In this document: one piece after another, positions 16,631 through 24,882 of the stretch
Position numbering within the stretch: the first letter of the stretch is position 1
Layout: each line of letters begins with the position of its first letter
Assembly: GCA_965222765.1 (NCBI GenBank)
Contig: CBDCVG010000108.1
Coordinates: forward strand, 62,001-126,000
DNA length: 64,000 nucleotides
DNA from: Caldora sp965222765
GTDB taxonomy: Bacteria > Cyanobacteriota > Cyanobacteriia > Cyanobacteriales > Coleofasciculaceae
Direction: 5' to 3'
Made by a program: the position numbers and the translations under genes
The notes under the pieces: model-generated
Told to the model about the DNA's origin: nothing
What the model saw: the letters and a program-made list of their open reading frames with translations, nothing else
Databases searched by the model: none

Positions 16631-17908
16631 ATGCTAGTCATTGAAGCCAAGCTCAAAGGAACCAAAGTTCAGTACAGCAAGTTGGATGAAGCAATCCGAA
16701 CAGGGCAGTTCATCCGCAACACCTGTTTGCGCTATTGGGAAGATAACAGACGGGTCACTCGTAACGACCTCCAAAAGCTTTGCGCCCTACTAGCTAAGGA
16801 CAAACTTGCCCCTTGGGCGAAAAAACTTAACTCCCAAGCAAGGCAGGCTCACGCTGATAGGGCATGGTCTGCCATTCAGCGTTTTTATGAAAACTGTAGA
16901 TTAGGAAAACCCGGTAAAAAAGTCTATCCTCGCTACAAAAAATTCAGTCGTTCCCTCGAGTACAAAAATTCAGGGTGGAAATTGTCTGCTGAGAGAAGGA
17001 CTATAACTTTCACTGATGGTTTTCAAGTCGGAATGATGGATTTGTGGAGTTCTAGGGATTTAGTTTGGACCAGGGAAAAACAAATCCGAAGAGTTCGAGT
17101 CATCAGACGTGCCGACGGCTACTATGCTCAGTTCTTAGTGGATTGGGATAGACGAGAGGAGCATGAATTTCAAGGGAAAATGACGGGAATTGATTTAGGA
17201 CTAAAAGAGTTCTATACCGATTCCGATGGAAATACTGTTGACAACCCTCGATATTTGAGGAAATCCGAACGAAGATTAAAGATGCTTCAACGTCGAGTTT
17301 CCAAGAAACATGTTTTGGGGAAGAAACAGTCTAACAGATACCACAAGGCACGCAAGGCTTTAGCGAAGCAACATCTGAAGGTAAGTAGACAGCGTGAAGA
17401 CAAAGCTCGTAAAGATGCTTTGGCGCTAGTTAAGTCGAAAGATTTAATTGTCTACGAGGACTTGAAGATACAAAACATGGTAAAAAATCACCAGCTAGCT
17501 AAATCCATCAGCGATGCATCTTGGTATCGATTCACCAAATGGCTTCAATACTTTGCCAAAGTGTATGGTGTGATAGTTATTGCTGTAGCGCCTCACAATA
17601 CAACTGTTGATTGCTCATGTTGTAAGGCGAAGGTGAAGAAAACACTTAGCAGCAGAACACATAAATGCAGTAGTTGTAAAACGGTATTAGACCGGGACCA
17701 TAACGCAGCCAAAAACATCTTGAAAAAAGGATTATTGTTATTAGCTGAATATTTAAACGGTACTGTAGGGCATACAGAATCCGGAGCCAAAAGCTCGAAA
17801 GCGCAGGGAGAAACTGACCTCTGGCTCAAGAACGGAGACGCTCTGGTTCTAAGTCGGCTCGATGAACTGCGAACCAAGAACTCTTGGGAATCCCCCGCTA
17901 ACCTCTAA
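16631..17908 (+). CDS. tnpB: RNA-guided endonuclease TnpB
   Basis: An apparently intact TnpB of 425 residues. The N-terminus (MLVIEAKLKGTKVQY...FIRNTCLRYW) is the OrfB helix-turn-helix. The RuvC-like nuclease has its three acidic positions: Asp in GIDLGLKEF, Glu in VYEDLKIQNM and Asp in LDRDHNAAKNIL. A four-cysteine zinc finger (CSCC ... CSSC) lies between the last two. ATG 16631 fits the family start; ATG 16619 adds four residues. The stop codon lies inside the right-end hairpin, the place where the guide RNA scaffold of such proteins is encoded. It is expected to cut DNA next to a TAM under RNA guidance and so help retain the element. Confidence 0.88.
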   Translation: MLVIEAKLKGTKVQYSKLDEAIRTGQFIRNTCLRYWEDNRRVTRNDLQKLCALLAKDKLAPWAKKLNSQARQAHADRAWSAIQRFYENCRLGKPGKKVYPRYKKFSRSLEYKNSGWKLSAERRTITFTDGFQVGMMDLWSSRDLVWTREKQIRRVRVIRRADGYYAQFLVDWDRREEHEFQGKMTGIDLGLKEFYTDSDGNTVDNPRYLRKSERRLKMLQRRVSKKHVLGKKQSNRYHKARKALAKQHLKVSRQREDKARKDALALVKSKDLIVYEDLKIQNMVKNHQLAKSISDASWYRFTKWLQYFAKVYGVIVIAVAPHNTTVDCSCCKAKVKKTLSSRTHKCSSCKTVLDRDHNAAKNILKKGLLLLAEYLNGTVGHTESGAKSSKAQGETDLWLKNGDALVLSRLDELRTKNSWESPANL

Positions 17909-17924
17909 CGAGGTATAGCGGAGG
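17892..17924 (+). ncRNA. predicted 3' scaffold hairpin of the TnpB guide RNA (omega/reRNA)
   Basis: A near-perfect stem: CCCCGCTA-ACCTC, loop TAAC, GAGGT-A-TAGCGG-AGGG. It covers the tnpB stop codon and is followed by the element end GTCAA. Guide RNAs of the family are known to derive from this end of the element; that it is expressed here is inference. Confidence 0.4.
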
Positions 17925-18016
17925 GAGGATGTCAATATAGTAATCACATTTATATAAAAAATATGAATAATTTTGTTTTAATCGATACAATATACTTCTA
18001 GATAAGCCAGCAAATG

Positions 18017-18115
18017 ACTAGTGCAGCGCGGTGGAAATAACCTACCAGTTTGAGAGCAATAGAATCCTTACTTGATAAGCATTCTTCATTCTTAATTCTG
18101 CGCAGCGGTACTAGT
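18017..18115. repeat. ACTAGT-ended palindromic repeat, copy 1 (MITE-like)
   Basis: It starts ACTAGTGCAGCGCGG and ends TGCGCAGCGGTACTAGT, so the ends are imperfect inverted repeats. The inside shares CCAGTTTGAGA and TAGAATCCTTACT with the copy at 51311-51423. It lies directly upstream of gshA. Confidence 0.75.
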
Positions 18116-18120
18116 GACTA

Positions 18121-19299
18121 ATGACCAATTCCCATCCAGGAGAAACCAAGGTGCTATCCAAAGGCTTTGAAATAGAGATGTATACCGGCACATCCCAAGG
18201 GGATATTGTCGGTCTCTCCGACCAGATTGTGGCTGCCCTGGACGGATTTGTAAGGGAGCCAGACAGCCGCAATGTGGAATATACTACTGCCCCTTTATGT
18301 TGCTATGACCGTCTTTTATGTGCTTTAGTGCGCCCTCGTAGGCAATTGCGGAAATATCTAGAGCGCCTAGGGCATTACACCCTGATTCCGGGGAGTACTT
18401 TGTCTTTGGGTAAAAGCGATCGCTTTTACCGTTCCGACCCCCATAACCCTTACCACAGCTACATTGAGCAAACCTACGGGACTAAAGTGGTCACCGCTAG
18501 TGTCCATATTAATGTTGGTATATCTGACCCGGAACTTTTGATGCAGGCCTGTCGTCTCATTCGTCTAGAAGCCCCTCTCTATCTTGCCTTAAGCGCTTCT
18601 TCCCCCTTTTTGGATGGACAGTCTACTGGTTATCACTCCACCCGATGGGCAATTTTTCCCCAAACTCCCGTTGATGTGCCCCTATTTGAGAGTCACTCCC
18701 ACTTTATTAAGTGGACTCAAGAGCAACTGGCAGCTGGAACCATGCGCAATGTCCGTCACCTCTGGTCATCTGTCCGGCCGAATGGTAATCGACGCCCCTA
18801 TGACTTAAATCGCTTAGAACTGAGAATTTGTGATTTGGTGATCGACCCTATTGCCCTACTATCGGTGATGGCATTGTTGGAAGCACGCCTCACTCAGATG
18901 TTAGAAGAACCAGCACTTGACCCTCTCGAAACCAGTAAATTACCAGCTTCAGGACGTTCAGATGACCTGATTACTCTAACTGCTGCCAATGAAGCTGCTG
19001 TTGCTAAATCAAGCTTAGATGCCCAACTCAGACATTGGCAGGATGGTAGAAAAATATCGGCACGGGATTGGATTGAGGAAATTTATCAAGAGGTTTGGCC
19101 CATTGCCAAAAAACAGGGTTTCAGTTGTTTCCTCTCCCCAGTTAAGAAAATTCTTCGGGAAGGCAATACTGCCCAACAATGGTTACAACTTGAGGCAATT
19201 GGTCTTGACAGCCGCCAGATTTTGGTTCAAGGAATTCAAGCAATGGCTCAGCAGGAGCAGGAACTCGAAGATAAATTGTGCCAGTTAATGGTCGCCTAA
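18121..19299 (+). CDS. gshA: glutamate-cysteine ligase, cyanobacterial type
   Basis: ATP-dependent first step of glutathione synthesis (gamma-glutamylcysteine). The 392-residue sequence matches the cyanobacterial GshA family: KGFEIEMYTGT at the start, RNVEYTTAPLCCYDRLL, HYTLIPGSTLSLG, VVTASVHINVGI, YHSTRWAIFPQTP and the arginine/glutamate-rich NRLELRICDLVIDP. The start ATG 18121 lies a few bases after the MITE-like repeat, so the gene may use a promoter inside or beyond the repeat. No gshB is nearby. Confidence 0.9.
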   Translation: MTNSHPGETKVLSKGFEIEMYTGTSQGDIVGLSDQIVAALDGFVREPDSRNVEYTTAPLCCYDRLLCALVRPRRQLRKYLERLGHYTLIPGSTLSLGKSDRFYRSDPHNPYHSYIEQTYGTKVVTASVHINVGISDPELLMQACRLIRLEAPLYLALSASSPFLDGQSTGYHSTRWAIFPQTPVDVPLFESHSHFIKWTQEQLAAGTMRNVRHLWSSVRPNGNRRPYDLNRLELRICDLVIDPIALLSVMALLEARLTQMLEEPALDPLETSKLPASGRSDDLITLTAANEAAVAKSSLDAQLRHWQDGRKISARDWIEEIYQEVWPIAKKQGFSCFLSPVKKILREGNTAQQWLQLEAIGLDSRQILVQGIQAMAQQEQELEDKLCQLMVA

Positions 19300-19449
19300 T
19301 TTAGATTATAGCAGCCTGATTTAATGATTAAAATATCTAATCAAATTTTTCAGACTGCCGGATATTAAGAAAACCTATAATATAGCTATCTATGGGCAGA
19401 TAAATGCATAGAGTCCAATTTGTTAATACCGAAATTCAATAGACAGCTC

Positions 19450-19911
19450 ATGGTAAGAGTTGTTTTGGTTCATCCTCAAATTCCACCGAATACTGGCAAT
19501 ATTGCCAGAACCTGTGCTGCGACAAGCACAGAGTTGCATTTGGTAGGTCCTCTGGGTTTTGAACTCAGCGATCGCTACCTGAAACGAGCAGGGCTAGATT
19601 ACTGGCCTTATGTTAGTCTTCAGTATCATGACTCCCTCAATCAATTTAAACAGGTTTACCAACAGCTAGGCGGACGTTGGATTGGTTTCAGCGCTAGAGG
19701 AAAATGTAGTTATGTTAAGTTTGAATTTCAGAACAATGACTGGTTGTTGTTTGGTAGTGAAACAACTGGTTTACCATCTCCAGTCTTAGATGCTTGTGAT
19801 GCCGTTGTTTATATCCCGATGAGCCAACCAAGGGTTCGTAGCTTAAATCTCTCTGTCAGCGTCGCCATTGGTTTATTGGAAGCTAGGCGTCAGTTGGGCT
19901 ATTTGGAATAA
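19450..19911 (+). CDS. trmL: tRNA (cytidine(34)-2'-O)-methyltransferase TrmL
   Basis: A SPOUT-class enzyme that methylates the 2'-O of the wobble base in leucine tRNAs. All knot motifs are visible: HPQIPPNTGNIARTCAAT, HLVGPLGFELSDRYLKRAGL, LLFGSETTGLP, and the SAM-binding IPMSQPRVRSLNLSVSVAIG. I use ATG 19450 (MVRVVLVHP), which fits the family N-terminus. The in-frame TTG 19420 would add ten residues with no family match. Length is 153 residues, normal for TrmL. Confidence 0.93.
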   Translation: MVRVVLVHPQIPPNTGNIARTCAATSTELHLVGPLGFELSDRYLKRAGLDYWPYVSLQYHDSLNQFKQVYQQLGGRWIGFSARGKCSYVKFEFQNNDWLLFGSETTGLPSPVLDACDAVVYIPMSQPRVRSLNLSVSVAIGLLEARRQLGYLE

Positions 19912-20322
19912 GCATTATTCTTCATCCCTAATAGCCAGTTTGCTCAGAACTTACGCAGCGCAGTAACACCATACCTAGTGGGAATGTGCTAGCACTATAA
20001 GATTTGCGAATCCTGATAGTTTAGATATTATATCTGGGTGATAAAGATGGACACTGGTCAGCCTACATTTATATATGTAGATAAATTTATCCGCATATGT
20101 AGATAAATGTATCTAATATGAAGTAAATTTTAGTTAAATACACCTACTAAGTTGAGTGTTTGGGACAATCTTGCATCCTGCTACCAAGAGATTAACGAGT
20201 GATTCAGTCACATACAATACGAAAGTGTGCAGCTACCATAAGAAATTCCTATTAAAAAGTCGAGAAAAAGCTGGAAATTGACTGATAGATTTTGATCATC
20301 ATCAATCAGTCAGTGTTGAAGC
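19912..20322. other. long AT-rich intergenic region
   Basis: No gene is recognised. It holds the 14-base direct repeats at 20073-20108 and an imperfect palindrome near 20285-20310 (TTTTGATCATCATCAATCA). It precedes a possible small minus-strand ORF and the leader of the LysM/M23 gene. Confidence 0.5.
20073..20108. repeat. 14-base direct repeat ATATGTAGATAAAT, two copies
   Basis: Perfect copies at 20073-20086 and 20095-20108 start 22 bases apart, about two helical turns. CTACAT just before the first copy makes a partial palindrome with ATGTAG. The pattern fits an operator, but no regulator is known. Confidence 0.5.
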
Positions 20323-20520
20323 TTACAATCCCCTACTGGCAAAGAAAAACAAGTATTTTAAACGTTTAAAAGAGTTAGAGCAGTTGGCAATATAATGGTT
20401 TAAGTTGTAATATTCTACGGTTGTTTCCTTGCCAGGAATGGCGTAGAGTTCCGTCTGTGAGTAATCAGCTGTTAGGGTATGGTCTTGCAAATTTGGAAAA
20501 CTACTTTCCACTCCTTCCAA
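20323..20520 (-). CDS. possible small hypothetical protein or gene remnant
   Basis: A minus-strand frame of 65 codons (TTG start) with protein-like composition (LTADYSQTELYAIPGKE, then VEYYNLNHYIANCSNSFKR). The frame stays open a few codons further upstream but has no better start. I do not recognise it. It could be a remnant of a longer gene. It points away from the LysM/M23 gene. Confidence 0.28.
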   Translation of the reverse strand: MEGVESSFPNLQDHTLTADYSQTELYAIPGKETTVEYYNLNHYIANCSNSFKRLKYLFFFASRGL

Positions 20521-20529
20521 AAGGAGTTT

Positions 20530-20720
20530 TGTTTCGACCTATAAACTTCTTCCGGAGGAAAGCCTAAGAGGTGAGTAAATCCTAAAAAGCAAGGCTTGCC
20601 ACAAGCCTTAACTACTACTGGCTGTGTCTCTGGTGAATGAACATGCTTTACCTAAGTCGCCCAGTTATTGCTCCTTTAAGGGTGGATCTAAAATAATTGC
20701 CGTCAAAGATAGAAATCTTT
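20530..20720 (+). promoter_or_regulatory. candidate ydaO-type (c-di-AMP) riboswitch
   Basis: The leader of the LysM/M23 gene contains, in order, pieces that resemble the ydaO-yuaA consensus: CGACC, CCGGAGG, GAGGTGAGTAAATCC (compare GGGGUGAAUCC), AAGGCT, and a 3' block CCTAAGTCGCCCAGTTA (compare CCGAAUCCGUCAGCUAA). Cyanobacterial peptidoglycan hydrolase genes are known ydaO targets. The match is by memory and imperfect; a covariance-model search would decide. Confidence 0.4.
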
Positions 20721-20884
20721 ACTCAGTCATGTAAACTTGTCTAAATCAAAAAAGCAGGTTACTCTTGCCTAGGCATGATTATCAAGTGTGATCTAAATCA
20801 CATTTATGGGTGAGTTGCTTCATTGACTGGTAAAACACTCAATCAGGAATTGTTAAGCACTCTTCACACACCAGGAGGTCGTTG

Positions 20885-23533
20885 TTGAAACGAACACTTA
20901 CACAGAAGCTAAAACATGTTCCAACCGGTGCACCAGTTACGGCTGATGCATTATTGCAGCTCTCTGTAGAGAAGAATTCGGTTGAGACACCAATGTCAAC
21001 CGAAGTTAACCGTAAAGCTCGCACCTCTGCCGCCATGATTGGATTGGCAATTTCTATGGGTGCTTCTAGCTTGTTGCTGCCTCAAAAGGGTGATGAAGCA
21101 ATGGCTGTTGAGCCCATTGCTGCTGAACCAACTATCACAAATCTTCCCGTTGAGAAGAGTACAAGTGTTTCGAGTCCACCAGCAGTAGAACCAAAAGTTA
21201 TAACTGCCTCTAAGCCGTCGGTTCCCGTGAAACCACAAGCGGTAGTGGAATCATTCCCTAACTCAAGTCCTGTAATTAAACCTCAGGTAAAGCAAGGGAA
21301 AACTCTTCGGGAAGTATCCAAGACTTATGAGATTCAGCCACAAGCGATCGCTGCTTCTAATAGAGTCCAACCCGATGCTACGTTCTCGGTTGGTGAGAAG
21401 CTGAAAATTCCTACCAAGAACAGTATTGTTAACCAAGCCCAAACCGGTGAAACTGTCGAAACCATTTCTGAATCCTATAGAGTGGAGCAGACAAAGTCAC
21501 AGGTATCTACAGCGATTTCAGAATCTAGTCAGGTATCAGCAGATGAACCTGTCAAAGTCTCTGGGAATGTTGATGAGCAATTAAAGGCTAGGCAAGAAGT
21601 TGCGCTGAACCGATTAAAGGAACAGCAGAACCGCTTAAGTGAAAGTCTGGCGGAGTTGAGGTCTGAGGAGTATAACAATGTAGCTGAACAGGTAACAGTA
21701 CCTAGTTCACCCGTAGGTTTTCAACCAGAGGAGAATATCCCTAACTCACCCAAGCCAGCGGTTATTCCAGTACCGACGCCGAAAGTGGCTGTTTCACCTA
21801 CCACAGTGGAACGGGAAGTCAACTCCTCCCAGCCAGCGGTGAGAGTGCTTAATGAACCAGTGGTTATTCCAGTACCAACACCGGAAGTAGCTGTTTCACC
21901 TGCCACAGTGGAACGGAAAGTTAATTCCTCTCAGCCAGTGGTAAGAGTGCCTAATGGTCCAGTGGTTATTCCAGTACCAACACCAGAAGTAGCTGTTTCA
22001 CCTACCACAGTAGAACGGGAAGTCAATTCTCCCAAGCCAGTGGTGAGAGTACTTAATGAACCAACAGTTATTCCAGTACCAACACCAAAAGTAGCTGTTT
22101 CACCTACCACAGTAGAACGGGAAGCTACAGAAGCCACAAATCTGGCAATTGAGCCAGTAACAATCCCAGAAATTGCTACTGAGGAAGGTGCCCCCCAACC
22201 AGTAGTAGTAGAGACTCTGGTTAGAGAAAATACTGCTAGTGTCTACCAGGTTAGGCCTGGAGATACAATAGAAGAGATTGCCCGTAATTACGATTTGACT
22301 CCCTCGGAACTAATCGAGGTTAATGAACTCGACAATCCCCATGTGATTCAAATCGATCAAAAGCTGAAAATTCCTCAAATTCAGCCAGTCGATGCCCCTT
22401 CTGAAACCGTAACGCTACTACCCGGAATCAGAACCAACTCAAACTCTGACACTACTAGACAACAGCAACAAAAAGTTGGGACACCTGTTGTACCAACCGT
22501 ACCACAATCATTAACCAGCCCAGTTTTGGCTCAATCTATCTCTGTAGATGCTGAGCCGACAAACTCTACAAATAAGGTTAAGACAGAGCAGAATCAGTCT
22601 AATGAATCTGAGTATCCGCCTCATCTTCAGCGATTAATGGCTGAGATTGAGAAAATGCGGGAAGAATACAGAAATCAGAGCACAAGTAGCCAAGTTACTG
22701 CACAGACGATTCAAGTGCCAGTTGCTGAGAGCTTGAACAATCAGTCTAAACCTTCCAGAATCAATCCAGAGTTCAATCCCAACGCTTACAACGAAAGCAT
22801 ACAGATCAATCAGCCAAGGCAGCAGGAACAGTCGAATGCTATCACGATCGCTGTGCCTCCTCCTGAGCTAAACCAGCCAAGGCAACAGCCAAGGCGGATT
22901 CCTGAGCTAAACCAGCCAAGGCAACAGCCAAGGCGGATTCCTGTGCAAAGGCAAGCTTCTGGTTCTATTCCCATCGTTGTACCTCCACCAGAGAGAGGAA
23001 CTTCTAGCCCACAAGAAGGACTTTTTGCCACAGCCCCTGTACCAGGACAAATCTATAATGGTAACCTTCAGCCCCAACCAGGAGAAACCGTTTCTCCTCA
23101 ACTACCACCTCTATCGCCACCAGGTACGTATCTACCGGATAGTCCTACCCGATTTAATGGTTATATATGGCCAAGCAAAGGTGTGATTACTTCAGGCTAT
23201 GGTATGCGTTGGGGACGGATGCACAAAGGACTTGATATCGCTGCCCCAACTGGCACACCAATTGTTGCAGCTGCACCTGGTGTAGTTGTTACTGCTGGTT
23301 GGAATAGTGGTGGCTATGGCAAATTAGTGGAAATTCAACATCCAGATGGCAGCCAAACACTCTATGCCCACAACAACCGGATTTTAGTACAGCGTGGGCA
23401 ACAAGTTGCTCAAGGTCAACAAATTTCCGAGATGGGTAGTACTGGCTACAGCACCGGTCCTCACTTACATTTTGAGGTACATCCGAGCGGAGGTGGAGCT
23501 GTAAACCCTATGGCATATCTGCCGAAACGTTAA
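20885..23533 (+). CDS. LysM and M23 metallopeptidase domain envelope protein
   Basis: A cell-wall hydrolase of about 882 residues. A hydrophobic segment near residue 50-65 (MIGLAISMGASSLLLP) is the likely membrane anchor or signal. LysM 1 covers about 137-176 and LysM 2 about 455-497 (YQVRPGDTIEEIARNYDL). Between them is a Pro/Val-rich region with four repeats of about 33 residues (VIPVPTPEVAVSP). The C-terminal M23 domain has its zinc ligands in HKGLDIAAPTGTPI and GPHLHFEVH, so it should be an active endopeptidase on peptide cross-links. An AGGAGG at 20873-20878 lies six bases before TTG 20885 and three before TTG 20882, which favours 20885. A possible c-di-AMP riboswitch precedes it. Confidence 0.92.
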   Translation: MKRTLTQKLKHVPTGAPVTADALLQLSVEKNSVETPMSTEVNRKARTSAAMIGLAISMGASSLLLPQKGDEAMAVEPIAAEPTITNLPVEKSTSVSSPPAVEPKVITASKPSVPVKPQAVVESFPNSSPVIKPQVKQGKTLREVSKTYEIQPQAIAASNRVQPDATFSVGEKLKIPTKNSIVNQAQTGETVETISESYRVEQTKSQVSTAISESSQVSADEPVKVSGNVDEQLKARQEVALNRLKEQQNRLSESLAELRSEEYNNVAEQVTVPSSPVGFQPEENIPNSPKPAVIPVPTPKVAVSPTTVEREVNSSQPAVRVLNEPVVIPVPTPEVAVSPATVERKVNSSQPVVRVPNGPVVIPVPTPEVAVSPTTVEREVNSPKPVVRVLNEPTVIPVPTPKVAVSPTTVEREATEATNLAIEPVTIPEIATEEGAPQPVVVETLVRENTASVYQVRPGDTIEEIARNYDLTPSELIEVNELDNPHVIQIDQKLKIPQIQPVDAPSETVTLLPGIRTNSNSDTTRQQQQKVGTPVVPTVPQSLTSPVLAQSISVDAEPTNSTNKVKTEQNQSNESEYPPHLQRLMAEIEKMREEYRNQSTSSQVTAQTIQVPVAESLNNQSKPSRINPEFNPNAYNESIQINQPRQQEQSNAITIAVPPPELNQPRQQPRRIPELNQPRQQPRRIPVQRQASGSIPIVVPPPERGTSSPQEGLFATAPVPGQIYNGNLQPQPGETVSPQLPPLSPPGTYLPDSPTRFNGYIWPSKGVITSGYGMRWGRMHKGLDIAAPTGTPIVAAAPGVVVTAGWNSGGYGKLVEIQHPDGSQTLYAHNNRILVQRGQQVAQGQQISEMGSTGYSTGPHLHFEVHPSGGGAVNPMAYLPKR
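21750..22125 (+). repeat. in-frame tandem repeats of about 99 bases
   Basis: Four imperfect copies inside the LysM/M23 gene, each encoding VIPVPTP(E/K)VAVSPxTVERE plus a variable linker. They extend the wall-spanning Pro-rich region. A second in-frame duplication encodes ELNQPRQQPRRIP twice at about 22866-22940. Confidence 0.8.
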
Positions 23534-23566
23534 TCGATGTTGTAATACTAATTCACGACATAACAG

Positions 23567-23613
23567 CGGGGAAGCTTAATCCTTCTAAGGAGAAAACTTC
23601 CCCGTCTTTGTCT
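23567..23613 (+). terminator. terminator after the LysM/M23 gene
   Basis: Stem CGGGGAAG / CTTCCCCG (23567-23574 and 23597-23604) with an inner CCTT/AAGG pairing, followed by TCTTTGTCTTTGTT. It separates the envelope gene from the zinc cluster. Confidence 0.65.
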
Positions 23614-23631
23614 TTGTTATTAGTTATAGTA

Positions 23632-23646
23632 TGATAATGATTATCA
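23632..23646. promoter_or_regulatory. Zur box
   Basis: The palindrome TGATAATGATTATCA matches the cyanobacterial Zur operator TGATAATNATTATCA exactly. It lies about 85 bases before the first COG0523 gene, so the cluster should be repressed by Zn-loaded Zur and induced by zinc shortage. A Fur site is the only near alternative. Confidence 0.85.
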
Positions 23647-23731
23647 TTTTAACCTAGTTTCTGCCTGGTTAGTCGATGTTATATTCCTCTAACAGTTTGG
23701 CACACTAAGTACGGAAGATCCGGAATTGGAT

Positions 23732-24781
23732 ATGACCGACACAGCAACTCTTTCCAACCCAACTACTCTGAACATTCCTAAACGAGGAATGCCTGTCACT
23801 ATCATTACAGGGTTTCTCGGCAGTGGTAAAACTACTTTGCTCAATCATATTCTGAGCAATTGCCAGGATTTAAAGATCGCAATTTTAGTGAATGAATTTG
23901 GTGACATTAACATCGATAGTCAGCTTCTAGTATCGATGGATGAAGACATGATGGAACTGAGTAATGGCTGTATCTGCTGCACCATCAATGATGGGTTAGT
24001 AGACGCAGTTTACCGAGTGTTAGAACGAGAAGATCAAGTTGATTATATGGTGATTGAAACCACTGGAGTCGCTGACCCATTACCCATCATTGTGACCTTC
24101 TTGGGAACGGAATTGCGTGACATGACTCGGCTAGATTCAATCATCACGATGGTGGATTCTGAGACATTCACCCCCGATCACTTTGATAGCGAAGCGGCAC
24201 TCAAGCAAATTGGCTATGCCGATATCACAATTTTGAATAAAACTGACCTGGCAAATCCAGATCAAATACAGTATCTGGAAGCTTACATCCGCACCGTGAA
24301 AAAAGATGCCAGAATTCTCCATAGTCAACACGGACAGGTACCACTGCCACTCATTTTGGATGTGGGGTACAATAACCCCGAAGCTTATGCTAATTTAGTT
24401 CAGGAAGAGATCGAGCAATCTCAGCATGACCATCATCACCATGACGAGCATGACCATCATCCTCACGAACATCACCACCATCATTCCGCTCACTTAGATA
24501 ATGATGGCTTTGTATCGATATCATTTGAGAGCGATCGCCCCTTTGATGTTCACAAGTTTGAATCGTTCCTGAAAGAACAATTGCCCCAAGAAGTCTTCCG
24601 GGCAAAAGGAATCCTTTGGTTTACTGACAGCGAGTTACGCCATATCTTTCAATTGAGTGGTCCGCGCTTTGACTTGCAAGCAGAACAGTGGCAGGCTTCA
24701 CCCAGTAACCAGCTTGTGTTTATTGGGCGCAATCTGAATGCAGAGAACCTACGGCAAAAGCTGAAGCATTGTCTCACCTAA
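23732..24781 (+). CDS. COG0523 (CobW/ZNG1-like) GTPase, zinc metallochaperone candidate
   Basis: A G3E-family GTPase of 349 residues. It has the P-loop GFLGSGKTTLLNHIL, the family metal motif CICC in SNGCICCTINDG, ETTGVADP (switch/Walker B region), the guanine motif NKTD, and a long histidine-rich stretch (HDHHHHDEHDHHPHEHHHHH) before the C-terminal CobW_C domain. Such proteins hand zinc to client enzymes under GTP control. The Zur box upstream and FolE downstream support a low-zinc role. I use ATG 23732; TTG 23726 adds two residues. Confidence 0.93.
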   Translation: MTDTATLSNPTTLNIPKRGMPVTIITGFLGSGKTTLLNHILSNCQDLKIAILVNEFGDINIDSQLLVSMDEDMMELSNGCICCTINDGLVDAVYRVLEREDQVDYMVIETTGVADPLPIIVTFLGTELRDMTRLDSIITMVDSETFTPDHFDSEAALKQIGYADITILNKTDLANPDQIQYLEAYIRTVKKDARILHSQHGQVPLPLILDVGYNNPEAYANLVQEEIEQSQHDHHHHDEHDHHPHEHHHHHSAHLDNDGFVSISFESDRPFDVHKFESFLKEQLPQEVFRAKGILWFTDSELRHIFQLSGPRFDLQAEQWQASPSNQLVFIGRNLNAENLRQKLKHCLT

Positions 24782-24882
24782 TCGGAGGCTCTCAGTAGCT
24801 TTGCCGTCTGCTGGAGGTAGAGCCATTCACAATCTGTGTCTCTACACCATAGGACTGGTTGTTATCTTACTTCAATTCACTC

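Larger units (their letters stand above)
16456..17940 (+). mobile_element. solo-TnpB element (IS200/IS605 superfamily, IS1341-like)
   Basis: The span covers a GC-rich, hairpin-prone left region (CTCCCGCTATAACCGAGG and nearby), the tnpB gene, and a right-end hairpin at 17892-17924 followed by GTCAA. No tnpA is present. Exact ends are not proven, since this superfamily makes no target duplication. A second, related element lies at 28318-29666 and also ends in a GC hairpin plus GTGTCAA. Confidence 0.65.
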
